Source: Alphaproteobacteria bacterium (lineage in GTDB: Bacteria; Pseudomonadota; Alphaproteobacteria; Thalassobaculales; Thalassobaculaceae). From it: a stretch of DNA of 35,229 nt. Under the pieces are notes generated by a model. The model did no database searches. It worked only from the letters and a program-made list of their open reading frames with translations, and was not told the DNA's origin. The stretch lies in assembly GCA_024742605.1 (NCBI GenBank), contig JANSYC010000041.1, forward strand, positions 1 to 35,229, read 5' to 3'. The translations under genes were made by a program, and so were the position numbers. The first letter of the stretch is position 1, and every line of letters begins with the position of its first letter. Shown here piece after piece: positions 7,710 to 14,852 of this stretch.

Positions 7710-8420
7710 ATGACGCTGGCGCTAATTGACACAGATAGTGCCTTATCTCGCTCAAACACTCGGGCTTGTCATGCCGAGGCAAGCACGCCCGAATGGCTCC
7801 GGAGCTTGTTTCGGGATCGTGACCCGCTGCGACCCATCCCTCCCGATGGCATTGTCTTTTTGGATGGCGATCCGGCCGACCAGCTGTTTCAGATCGTCTC
7901 CGGGACGATACGTTGCTGCACGATCTCAGAAGAAGGTCGTCGCCAGATCTTCGGGTTCGCGCGACCGGGTGATTTTCTGGGCTTTTCCGATCTCGATACC
8001 TGGCATTTCACGGCTGAGGCGGTGGATACGGTAACCCTGCGATCTGTATCAAGATCGACGCTCGAAGCTGTCATCTCCAATGAACCATGTCTGCATAAGG
8101 ACATCCGGCGGATAATCGTCGATGAATTGGTGCGGCGGGAACAGCAGCTCATGGTTATCTCTTTTCTGCAGTCAGATGAGAGGCTGTTGTGCTTTCTTCG
8201 GGACCAGGCTGCGCGGACCAGGCCGGTTGACGGATTCACGCTTCTGCCGATGACCCGGCAGGAAATTGGAGACCATATGGGCATGTCCCTGGAGACCGTC
8301 AGCCGCTCCTTCACGAGCTTGAAGCGGAAGCGGGCGATTGTGATGCCGGCGGCGAACCGCTTCAGGCTTTCCGGCGCTTTCGGAGTTGAAGCGATCACCA
8401 GTGACCACATTGCGGCGTGA
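7710..8420 (+). CDS. fixK: FixK-type Crp/Fnr family transcriptional regulator
   Basis: A 236-residue protein from the ATG at 7710, preceded by CGGAGGG; the open frame begins earlier but without a ribosome-binding site. The N-terminal cyclic-nucleotide-binding-like domain contains FLDGDPADQLFQIVSG and GFARPGDFLGF. The C-terminal winged helix has MTRQEIGDHMGMSLETVSRSF, in which E-T-V-S-R matches the E-x-x-S-R signature that contacts TTGA half-sites in FNR and FixK. The FNR iron-sulfur cysteine cluster (CxxCxxxxxC) is absent, so this is a FixK-like protein that depends on FixJ for oxygen information. Perfect cognate boxes occur at 5003, 9283 and 9812. It converges on the zinc-finger/Hsp20 unit. 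Confidence 0.85.
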   Translation: MTLALIDTDSALSRSNTRACHAEASTPEWLRSLFRDRDPLRPIPPDGIVFLDGDPADQLFQIVSGTIRCCTISEEGRRQIFGFARPGDFLGFSDLDTWHFTAEAVDTVTLRSVSRSTLEAVISNEPCLHKDIRRIIVDELVRREQQLMVISFLQSDERLLCFLRDQAARTRPVDGFTLLPMTRQEIGDHMGMSLETVSRSFTSLKRKRAIVMPAANRFRLSGAFGVEAITSDHIAA

Positions 8421-8422
8421 AA

Positions 8423-8443
8423 ACCGCTTGCTGCGGTGTTTCT
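8423..8443. terminator. Small bidirectional hairpin between fixK and the zinc-finger gene
   Basis: ACCGC-TTGCT-GCGGT (8423-8437) is flanked by AAA on the left and GTTTCT on the right. It lies between two converging stop codons, as expected for a shared terminator. The stem is only 5 bp, so it is weak. Confidence 0.45.
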
Positions 8444-8445
8444 GC

Positions 8446-8649
8446 CTAGTCCGTCCTCGGCTTTGGCCAGGTCGCTGTCGAAACCGGCATCCATGGGGCG
8501 ACACGGCGAAAACGGGTTCCGCAGATCGGGCATGCAACCGTTGTCTCAGGAGGCAGATCAAACCCCCATGGCTGATGCCTCGCATCCTCAGGTCCACGGC
8601 AGAGAACACTGGTGCCGTGGACCTCAACAACGGGAAATCGCTCGCCCAT
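8446..8649 (-). CDS. Small CHCC-type zinc-finger protein
   Basis: A 67-residue protein. It reads VHGTSVLCRGPEDARHQPWG, then V-A-C-P-I-C-G-T-R-F, giving a Cys-x8-His spacing followed by a CPxC knuckle and a terminal Phe. This is the pattern of the zf-CHCC family, known from small bacterial proteins and mitochondrial complex I subunits, where it binds one zinc. It starts 17 nt after the Hsp20 stop on the same strand, so it is probably co-transcribed from the FixK-box promoter at 9283. Its role is unknown. The ribosome-binding site is weak, which suggests coupling to Hsp20 translation. Confidence 0.6.
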   Translation of the reverse strand: MGERFPVVEVHGTSVLCRGPEDARHQPWGFDLPPETTVACPICGTRFRRVAPWMPVSTATWPKPRTD

Positions 8650-8665
8650 AAAACTCGGGGCGACG

Positions 8666-9160
8666 TCAGTGCGGCCCTGTCGAGATGGAGATCCTATGGC
8701 TCGACGGCTGCTCTTTCGTCGGCTTCGGCAAGGTGACTTTCAGAACTCCCTTCTCGAAAGTTGCTTTTACATCCTTCGGATCGATTCCCCCGGGCACGCG
8801 GATCGCGCGCTCGAAGACACCCTGCGACCGCTCCATGATCCGCCATTTCTTGTCGGACTGCTCGGACTCGGCTTTGCGTTCGGCGTGGATTCTCAGAACG
8901 TTGTCCTCCAATGTGACGACCGTGTCTTTTTCTTCGACCCCAGGAAGGTCGGCGGTGATGTGTATTTCGGAATCGGTATCTCCGATGTCGACCCGAAGCC
9001 CGAGTGTGCCGTCACCGTTGCTGGACCCTGGACTCCATGACATCTGAGGCATCGAGAACGCATGGAACATCCGGTCCATTTCAGCTTGCAGGGTGCTGAG
9101 TGGATTGTGTCCAAAAATGCTCGGTTGAGGGGCGGTGGGCGTCGCCGTCTTGTCGGCCAT
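8666..9160 (-). CDS. Hsp20 / alpha-crystallin small heat-shock protein
   Basis: A 164-residue protein. The ATG at 9160 is chosen because GGAGGATGAC sits directly upstream; the ATG four codons earlier lacks a ribosome-binding site. The alpha-crystallin domain (about 45-150) includes LRVDIGDTDSEIHITADLPG, VEEKDTVVTLEDNVLRIHAE and the closing strand AFEKGVLKVTLPK-like segment (ATFEKGVLKVTLPKP). The C-terminal tail has the HRISI variant of the I-x-I anchor. Such proteins hold unfolding proteins and are often found near PHA granules. Here the gene is preceded by a perfect FNR/FixK box, pointing to low-oxygen rather than purely heat induction. Confidence 0.92.
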   Translation of the reverse strand: MADKTATPTAPQPSIFGHNPLSTLQAEMDRMFHAFSMPQMSWSPGSSNGDGTLGLRVDIGDTDSEIHITADLPGVEEKDTVVTLEDNVLRIHAERKAESEQSDKKWRIMERSQGVFERAIRVPGGIDPKDVKATFEKGVLKVTLPKPTKEQPSSHRISISTGPH

Positions 9161-9282
9161 GTCATCCTCCATCTGGAACGGGTGCGGATAGGTCCCGAAC
9201 GGCCCGCCATTTTCATTTGGGTCCGGTCTGGCAGTCCGTCACAGGGTTGCGGTCGATGATGCCTGCATGGCGAAGCGGTGTT

Positions 9283-9296
9283 TTGACGGGCGTCAA
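9283..9296. promoter_or_regulatory. Perfect FNR/FixK box upstream of Hsp20 gene
   Basis: TTGACGGGCGTCAA is a perfect TTGAC-N4-GTCAA site. Read on the minus strand, a -10-like CATCAT (9261-9256) lies 31 nt from the box centre. This fits a class II promoter starting near 9248, about 90 nt before the Hsp20 ATG. The box overlaps the last codon of the relic frame at 9293. Confidence 0.8.
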
Positions 9297-9778
9297 TCAT
9301 GTTGTTCGATGTGATTTCCATCGGTCGGATGTGTCCGCGTCGGGCTGTTCTGCGTGAGCGCCGCGAAGTCGCCCACGATATCCGGAAGTTCATCCGTGAT
9401 CGCCGGCTGTCGGGCGCCTCGAAACGCCGAGAGCGCGTTCCCTAGCCGCTCTTCCAACGCTTTTTCTGCTCGGGTCATCAGCGCCAGCCGTGCTGTATGT
9501 TCGGTTGCGAGGGACAGAGCGCCGGCTCGGAAAAGGCTCACGGAGAGATGCTGGCGGATAAGCGCACCGAACAGGGAACAGATATCGGACTGGTGCATTG
9601 GCAGTTCGCGGCCAATCCAGGGCCGCGCCCGGATCGCCGCCAAGAACGCGTCGTCTAAGGGGGTCAGGACATCCTCATCCGCTTGTCCCTCAGGGATCTT
9701 GCGCTGCGTCGAGCGGTGCTGACCGAGGACCTGGCAGGCCCGGCGCTCGGACACGACGGTCTTGGCGACCACGTGCAT
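9293..9778 (-). pseudogene. Chimeric relic: IS3 OrfB fragment joined to alternative F1-ATPase gamma C-terminus
   Basis: A 161-codon frame that seems to join two unrelated families. Residues 8-37 (VVSERRACQVLGQHRSTQRK and following) match the start of IS3-group OrfB transposases. Residues about 60-142, including ALIRQHLSVSLFRAGALSLA, ATEHTARLALMTRAEKALEE and ARQPAITDELPDIVGDFAA, resemble the C-terminal helix of F1 gamma subunits, in particular the alternative N-ATPase atpG as I recall it. The rest of gamma and all other ATPase genes are missing, as is the rest of the IS. The simplest reading is an IS3 insertion and deletion that left the tail of a lost operon in frame. Function is unlikely. 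The gamma assignment is by eye. Confidence 0.55.
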
Positions 9779-9811
9779 AGGGCCAAACTGACAGCCCTAC
9801 GACCGGGCGCA

Positions 9812-9825
9812 TTGACGTTCGTCAA
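9812..9825. promoter_or_regulatory. Perfect FNR/FixK box between the relic frame and the ABC permease
   Basis: TTGACGTTCGTCAA is a perfect TTGAC-N4-GTCAA site. If used toward the minus strand with class II spacing, transcription would start near 9777, on the ATG of the relic frame, giving a leaderless message. On the other side it abuts the 3' end of the ABC permease gene. It may be the surviving promoter of a gene removed by the IS event. Confidence 0.7.
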
Positions 9826-9831
9826 CCGTGA

Positions 9832-10950
9832 TCAGGGAGCGAGCGAGCGCCGAAACTGAATCAGGCTTGCCGTCAGCAGGGCCATCCCGAGAACCGCGAC
9901 CACCAGGAACCCGGGCCAGACATTTCCGAAGCCGGCGTCCTTGAAGATGATCGCTTGGCTGAACGTGATGAAATGGCGGGACGGCAGTGCCAGGGTTAGG
10001 GTCTGGAGCCAGTCCGGCTGGCTGTCCACTGGCGTGTCACCGCCGGACAACAGTTGCATCGGGATGATCGTCAGGATGATCAGGAGCGCGAACTGCGCCA
10101 TCGAGCGCGCCAGGGTGGCCAGGAACACACCCATCGCCGTGGCTGAGAACAGGTAGATCACCACACCCAGCACGAACAACGCCCGCGAGCCCAAGATTTT
10201 GACGTCAAGAACTCCCTCGATGATGAAGGTCAGGGACACCATGGCGACGGCCAGAACCATGAAACCGTTGGCCCAGATCTTCGCGAGCGCGATGTCGAGC
10301 GGTGACAGGGGCATGGCCAGGAGGTGCTCAATGGTTCCGTGCTCCCGTTCCCGGATCAGGGCGGCGCCCGTCAGGATGATCGTGAGCATGTTGATGTGGT
10401 TCACCAACGAAATCAGCGCCATGAACTGACGGGTGTCGCGATTGGGATTGAACGCGCTGTGGGTGACCAGATCGATGGTGGCTTCCGGCCCCCCGTCGTT
10501 CTCAGTGACATAGCGTCGGATTTCAGCTTCCAGAATGCGGTTTACATAGGACGCGCCGATGCCCGCCTGCTCCATGGCCGTCGCGTCAATCACGACCTGC
10601 AGCTCGGGGCTTCGGCCGGCCCTCAGATCGGCCTCGAACCCGGGGGGCACGGAGACGATGAACAGGTACCGGCCGCGGTCCATCGCGGTATTGGCCTGGC
10701 GGGCTTCGATCTGGACGACCGGCTGGAATTCCGGTGGAAAAAAGGCCTCGGCAAGGGACCGGGATAGGGCGGAACGGTCCTCGTCGACGAAAGCAATCGA
10801 GGCGTTGTTCACGGAGGTCGAAGTCCCCGTCGCTTCGATGATCAAGCCGAAGCTGAAGGAATAGATCAGCAGCCCCAGCATGACAGGATCCCGGCGTAGG
10901 CTCACGATCTCCTTCAAACCCAACCAAAAGATCCGCGCGATACGATCCAT
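9832..10950 (-). CDS. yhhJ: ABC-2 type permease of a YhiI-RbbA-YhhJ-like exporter
   Basis: A 372-residue membrane protein. One N-terminal membrane segment (about 22-40, PVMLGLLIYSFSFGLII) is followed by a periplasmic domain with FVDEDRSALSRSLAEAFF. A cluster of five hydrophobic segments (about 185-370) follows, with the ABC-2 motif ALIREREHGTIEHLLAMPLSP. It matches the C-terminal half of the RbbA protein encoded just upstream (gap 3 nt), and should be its half-transporter partner in the inner membrane. The operon order HlyD-type adaptor, RbbA, permease is the same as yhiI-rbbA-yhhJ in Escherichia coli. The transported substrate is unknown; similar systems have been linked to drug export. Confidence 0.85.
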   Translation of the reverse strand: MDRIARIFWLGLKEIVSLRRDPVMLGLLIYSFSFGLIIEATGTSTSVNNASIAFVDEDRSALSRSLAEAFFPPEFQPVVQIEARQANTAMDRGRYLFIVSVPPGFEADLRAGRSPELQVVIDATAMEQAGIGASYVNRILEAEIRRYVTENDGGPEATIDLVTHSAFNPNRDTRQFMALISLVNHINMLTIILTGAALIREREHGTIEHLLAMPLSPLDIALAKIWANGFMVLAVAMVSLTFIIEGVLDVKILGSRALFVLGVVIYLFSATAMGVFLATLARSMAQFALLIILTIIPMQLLSGGDTPVDSQPDWLQTLTLALPSRHFITFSQAIIFKDAGFGNVWPGFLVVAVLGMALLTASLIQFRRSLAP

Positions 10951-10953
10951 CGC

Positions 10954-13695
10954 TTAGCGTTCCTGGGTGCGAAGAGACAGGATCGCGATCAGCGTGAAGG
11001 CGGGCCCGAAGGCCGCCAGGGCGAGAATATCGAGGTACAACTCCGACCATCCCAAGCCCTTGGTGAAGGCTCCCACATTGAGGTGCAGAAAGTGGGACGC
11101 GGGCCAGAAGGTGCCCAGAATCCGCGCGGCCCCGTCCAATGTCGACACCGGCTGAAGCAGACCGGAGAACTGAATGGTCGGGATGATTGAGGACAGGGCC
11201 GTGGCAAAGACTGCCGCGACCTGGCTCGAGGTGACTGTTGAGATGACCAGGCCAAAGGCAGTGCTTGCCCAGACGTAAAGGAGCGCACCAACCAGCAGCG
11301 GCAACAGATCCCCCTTCAGGGGCACACCGAAACCCCACTCCGTTAATCCTGAAAGCAGCAGGAAATTGAGATAGGCGATCGCCAGATACGGGGTCTGCTT
11401 GCCGACCAGGAACTCGAGGCGCGTGGTCGGGGTAACGTAGAAATTCGTGATCGAACCGAGCTCCCGCTCCCGCGCCACGCTGACCGCCGTCAGAATCGCC
11501 GGCAGGAGGATCAGCAGAATGGCTGGCATCGCAGGAGCCATCGCATAGATGCTTTCGAAGCTTTGATTGTACCTGAACCGCTGATGGATCTCGGCCATCG
11601 GCTGCTCGGGGGCGGAGTTTTCGCGTGCCAGACGTTGCAGGTAGGCCGAATGGATGCCGGCCACGTAGCCCTCCACCGTTTCCCCCTTGAAGGGGATGGC
11701 GCCGTCCACCGTCGCAAGGACAGACGGTACGCCGCCGGCCTTGAGCCGTTCGCCGAAATCTGGCGGTATCTCCAGGGTCAGGGAAACGTCGCCGCCAACC
11801 AGACGTCGGTGGCCGTCAGAACTGTCGGTCAGATCCGCAGTTCGGGTGAAATAGCGCGAGCCTTCGTACATAGCGATATATGCGCGACTCTCAGGAGAGC
11901 GATCGAGATCGATCGTCGCGAAACTCAGGTCCTCGATATCCAGAGAGATTCCGAAGCAGAATAGAATCATCAGGACGACCGACCCGATAAACGCGAAAGC
12001 CAACCGCACCGGATCGCGTATTGCTTCAATGCTCTCACGCCGCGCATAGGCGGACAGCCGGTCCAGGCTGATCGGACCTATTCGTGTGCCGGAGGTATCC
12101 GAAGGCCGGGTGACGAGGACCGGCGGGTCGGCTTCAGGCTGACGTTCTGCCGTCTCGGTTGCACGCAGCCTGGCGACGAACGCTTCTTCCAACCGATCGA
12201 CGTCGGCATCGGCCATGAGTTTTGCGGGCGTGTCACAGGCCAGGACCTTCCCTGCATGCATCAGGGATACGCGATCGCATCGTTCCGCTTCACTCATAAA
12301 ATGGGTCGTGATGAAGATCGTCACCCCGTCGCGTCGGGACAGCTCGACCAACAGCCGCCAGAACATGTCCCGTGCGGCCGGATCGACTCCCGAGGTCGGT
12401 TCGTCCAGGATCAGTACCCTTGGCTTGTGGATCACCGCGACGGCCAGGGACAGGCGCTGGCGGACGCCCAAAGGCAGATCGCCAGCCACCTGATCCAGAT
12501 AGTCGGAGAGACCGAACCGGTCCGTCAGGCGCCTGATCCGATGCATCCGGTCGGAGCCGTCGAGCCCGAAGACACGGGCGTGAAGGTCCAGGTTCTGCCG
12601 CGCCGTCAGTTCCCCATAGAGCGAGAAGCCCTGAGACATGTAGCCGACCAGATGCCGAACGTCCTGTCCGTGCGAGGCGACGGACGCACCCAGCAGGACG
12701 GCGTTTCCGGAACTGGCCGGCAGGAGCCCCGTCAACATTTTCATGGTGGTGGATTTGCCGCAGCCGTTGGAGCCGAGAAAGCCGAAGATCTCGCCTTCTC
12801 GAATCTCGAAACTGACCGCGTCGACCGCCGTGAAATCGCCGAACCGTTTGGTCAAGGCCTCGGCGACGATGACCGGCGGTCCGGCCCTATCTCCCAAAGG
12901 TGGGATCTCGAGATCGCTTCCGCTTTCTTCATCGGGGCGGAGGGCGCGGTAGGCGTCCTCCAAGGAAGCAGTACCGGCAGCAGCCATGAAATCCGCCGGT
13001 GATCCGGTCTTCAGGATCCGCCCCCCATCCATGGCCGCCAAATAGTCGAACCGGCCCGCCTCATCCATATAGGCCGTTGAAACCAGAACGGTCATGCCAG
13101 GGTTCGCCGTGCGAATGGACGCGATCAGGCTCCAGAACTGGATGCGGGACAGGGGGTCGACCCCGGTCGTCGGCTCGTCCAGGACCAGCAGATCCGGGTC
13201 GTGGATCAGGGCGCAACAGAGCCCGAGTTTCTGTTTCATTCCACCAGATAGCTTGGCTACCGGGCGGTCTCGGAACGGGGCGAGTCCGGTCGCGCTCAGA
13301 AGCATGTCGATACGGGCGGCGCGCCGCTCCGTCCCGACCCGGAACAACCGCCCGAAGAAGTCGAGGTTCTCCAGAATTGTCAGTTCGCCGTAAAGGTTGC
13401 GGCCAAGACCTTGCGGCATATAGGCGATCCGAGGGCAGATTTGCCGCCGATGGTCGGGCTGCCCGATGTCCCCGCCGAACACTTCGACCCGGCCGGATTG
13501 AAGCCGTTTCGCGCCGGTGATCAGACCGAGAAGAGTGGACTTGCCGACCCCGTCCGGCCCGATCAGGCCGGTGAGTAGTCCGTCTGGAATGCTCAGCGAC
13601 ACGTCCTCCAGCGCCGCCCTCGATCCGTCGTAGATATGGGAGACATCGGCGATCCGGATGCCTGGGGCTTCAACTTTTGGGGCGAGCGGGTTCAT
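10954..13695 (-). CDS. rbbA: RbbA-type tandem ABC ATPase fused to ABC-2 permease
   Basis: A 913-residue fusion. NBD1 (about 10-255) has Walker A GPDGVGKST, signature LSGGMKQK and Walker B LLVLDEPTTGVD. Its H-loop reads STAYMDEA, with Ala in place of His. NBD2 (about 270-510) has Walker A GSNGCGKST, Walker B VLILDEPTSGVD and a normal H-loop TTHFMSEAE, but its signature is LPLGVRQR. The membrane part (about 560-910) carries ABC-2 segments and ARERELGSITNFYVTP. E. coli RbbA, first described as a ribosome-associated ATPase, shares this layout. The ATG overlaps the adaptor stop (ATGA). Composite sites mean probably one competent ATP site. Confidence 0.9.
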   Translation of the reverse strand: MNPLAPKVEAPGIRIADVSHIYDGSRAALEDVSLSIPDGLLTGLIGPDGVGKSTLLGLITGAKRLQSGRVEVFGGDIGQPDHRRQICPRIAYMPQGLGRNLYGELTILENLDFFGRLFRVGTERRAARIDMLLSATGLAPFRDRPVAKLSGGMKQKLGLCCALIHDPDLLVLDEPTTGVDPLSRIQFWSLIASIRTANPGMTVLVSTAYMDEAGRFDYLAAMDGGRILKTGSPADFMAAAGTASLEDAYRALRPDEESGSDLEIPPLGDRAGPPVIVAEALTKRFGDFTAVDAVSFEIREGEIFGFLGSNGCGKSTTMKMLTGLLPASSGNAVLLGASVASHGQDVRHLVGYMSQGFSLYGELTARQNLDLHARVFGLDGSDRMHRIRRLTDRFGLSDYLDQVAGDLPLGVRQRLSLAVAVIHKPRVLILDEPTSGVDPAARDMFWRLLVELSRRDGVTIFITTHFMSEAERCDRVSLMHAGKVLACDTPAKLMADADVDRLEEAFVARLRATETAERQPEADPPVLVTRPSDTSGTRIGPISLDRLSAYARRESIEAIRDPVRLAFAFIGSVVLMILFCFGISLDIEDLSFATIDLDRSPESRAYIAMYEGSRYFTRTADLTDSSDGHRRLVGGDVSLTLEIPPDFGERLKAGGVPSVLATVDGAIPFKGETVEGYVAGIHSAYLQRLARENSAPEQPMAEIHQRFRYNQSFESIYAMAPAMPAILLILLPAILTAVSVARERELGSITNFYVTPTTRLEFLVGKQTPYLAIAYLNFLLLSGLTEWGFGVPLKGDLLPLLVGALLYVWASTAFGLVISTVTSSQVAAVFATALSSIIPTIQFSGLLQPVSTLDGAARILGTFWPASHFLHLNVGAFTKGLGWSELYLDILALAAFGPAFTLIAILSLRTQER

Positions 13696-14690
13696 TCGAA
13701 CAGATCATCGGGGATGCGCCGTTCCAATGCTTCCGGCCAGGGTGTCGAGGGATCGATGCGGACATAGGCTAGGCCTCTGACGCCTGTCTTCACATGTGCG
13801 ATCCGATCTGCCACGCGTTCCGGCGGAATCCGGACCCGGACCCGAAACACCAGCTTTTGCCGCTCGGAGATGGTTTCCACCTGCCTCGGCGTGAATTGTG
13901 CTTCCGGAGACACGAAACTGACATGCGCCGGAATGGCGTAGTCGGGCAGGGCGTCGAGCACGATCCGCGCCTCCGTCCCCAAAGCCAGCAGCCCGGCGGC
14001 GTCGGCGGGTAGAAAGACTTCCATGTAGATGTTCTCGAGGCTGAGAAGGGTCAGGATCGGCGCGCCAGCCGCCAGGACCTCCCCCGGCTCGGTCAGCCGG
14101 TACAGGATCCGTCCGGCGACCGGGGCCTGCAGGGTGCTGTCGTCGATCTGGCTTTGGATACGACGCACTTCCGCGTCGGCGGCGTTAATTCGACTCTCAG
14201 CCGTTGCGACATGTGCGATGGCTGCCCGGCGCGCCGCCTCGGCGACATCCCGGGACGACTGGCGCTGGTCGAATACTGCCTGAGAGATGTGGCCTTTCTC
14301 CACGAGCGTCAGGGCACGGACCAGTTCGTGCTCGGCTAGCCGGAGCTCGCTCTCTCGCTGGAGGACGATCGCCTCGGCTTCGGCCTTGGTCTCGCGGGCC
14401 AGGGCGACCTCGGCTTTCCCCCGGTCTAAATTGGCCGATAGTTCGTCCGTGTCCATCCGCGCCAGAACCTGGCCCTTGGTAACGAGATCGCCTTCGGAGG
14501 CCAGGATCTCGACCACCCGACCGGGCGTTTTGGGGGCGATGTCGACCTGATCGGCTTCAAGTCGTCCGTTCCCGAAGGTGATACCGTCCGGAACAGCCGC
14601 GCTTCGGGCTTGAAGCCATGTGAAGGCGGCATAACCGGCGACCAGACTCAGCAGGCCGGCAACCAAGACAATGCGTGATGTCCGAAACAC
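13692..14690 (-). CDS. yhiI: HlyD-family membrane-fusion adaptor (YhiI-like)
   Basis: About 332 residues. An N-terminal membrane anchor (IVLVAGLLSLVAGYAAF, about 8-24) is followed by a biotinyl-lipoyl-like half (VDIAPKTPGRVVEILASEGD). A coiled-coil hairpin (about 75-165; AKAEVALARETKAEAEAIV, RESELRLAEHELVRAL) and the second lipoyl half LQAPVAGRILYRLTEPGEV complete the core. Adaptors of this type link an inner-membrane ABC pump to the periplasm or an outer-membrane channel. The GTG at 14690 is favoured because GGAGGG lies just upstream; a GTG two codons earlier is also possible. First gene of the exporter operon and divergent from phaC. Confidence 0.87.
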   Translation of the reverse strand: MFRTSRIVLVAGLLSLVAGYAAFTWLQARSAAVPDGITFGNGRLEADQVDIAPKTPGRVVEILASEGDLVTKGQVLARMDTDELSANLDRGKAEVALARETKAEAEAIVLQRESELRLAEHELVRALTLVEKGHISQAVFDQRQSSRDVAEAARRAAIAHVATAESRINAADAEVRRIQSQIDDSTLQAPVAGRILYRLTEPGEVLAAGAPILTLLSLENIYMEVFLPADAAGLLALGTEARIVLDALPDYAIPAHVSFVSPEAQFTPRQVETISERQKLVFRVRVRIPPERVADRIAHVKTGVRGLAYVRIDPSTPWPEALERRIPDDLFE

Positions 14691-14777
14691 TTCCACCCTC
14701 CGGCCTGATGATGGCGAAGATCATGCTCAGGGCAACAGTCGAGGGCCGCAGCATCGCGAAGATCTCTTCGCTTCGCA

Positions 14778-14819
14778 TTGCGCTGCATCAATACGGGAAC
14801 TGACCGAGGCGCCTACAAT
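14778..14819 (+). promoter_or_regulatory. phaC promoter with degenerate FNR/FixK box
   Basis: TTGCGCTGCATCAA (14778-14791) matches 8 of 10 box positions, with a perfect ATCAA right half. A good -10, TACAAT, lies at 14814-14819, 32 nt from the box centre as in class II FNR promoters. Transcription would start near 14826, giving a 27-nt leader before the phaC ATG. The box could also affect the divergent exporter operon. Confidence 0.5.
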
Positions 14820-14852
14820 CAGAGCCTCGTTTCAAAGCGCCCGGAGTCACCG

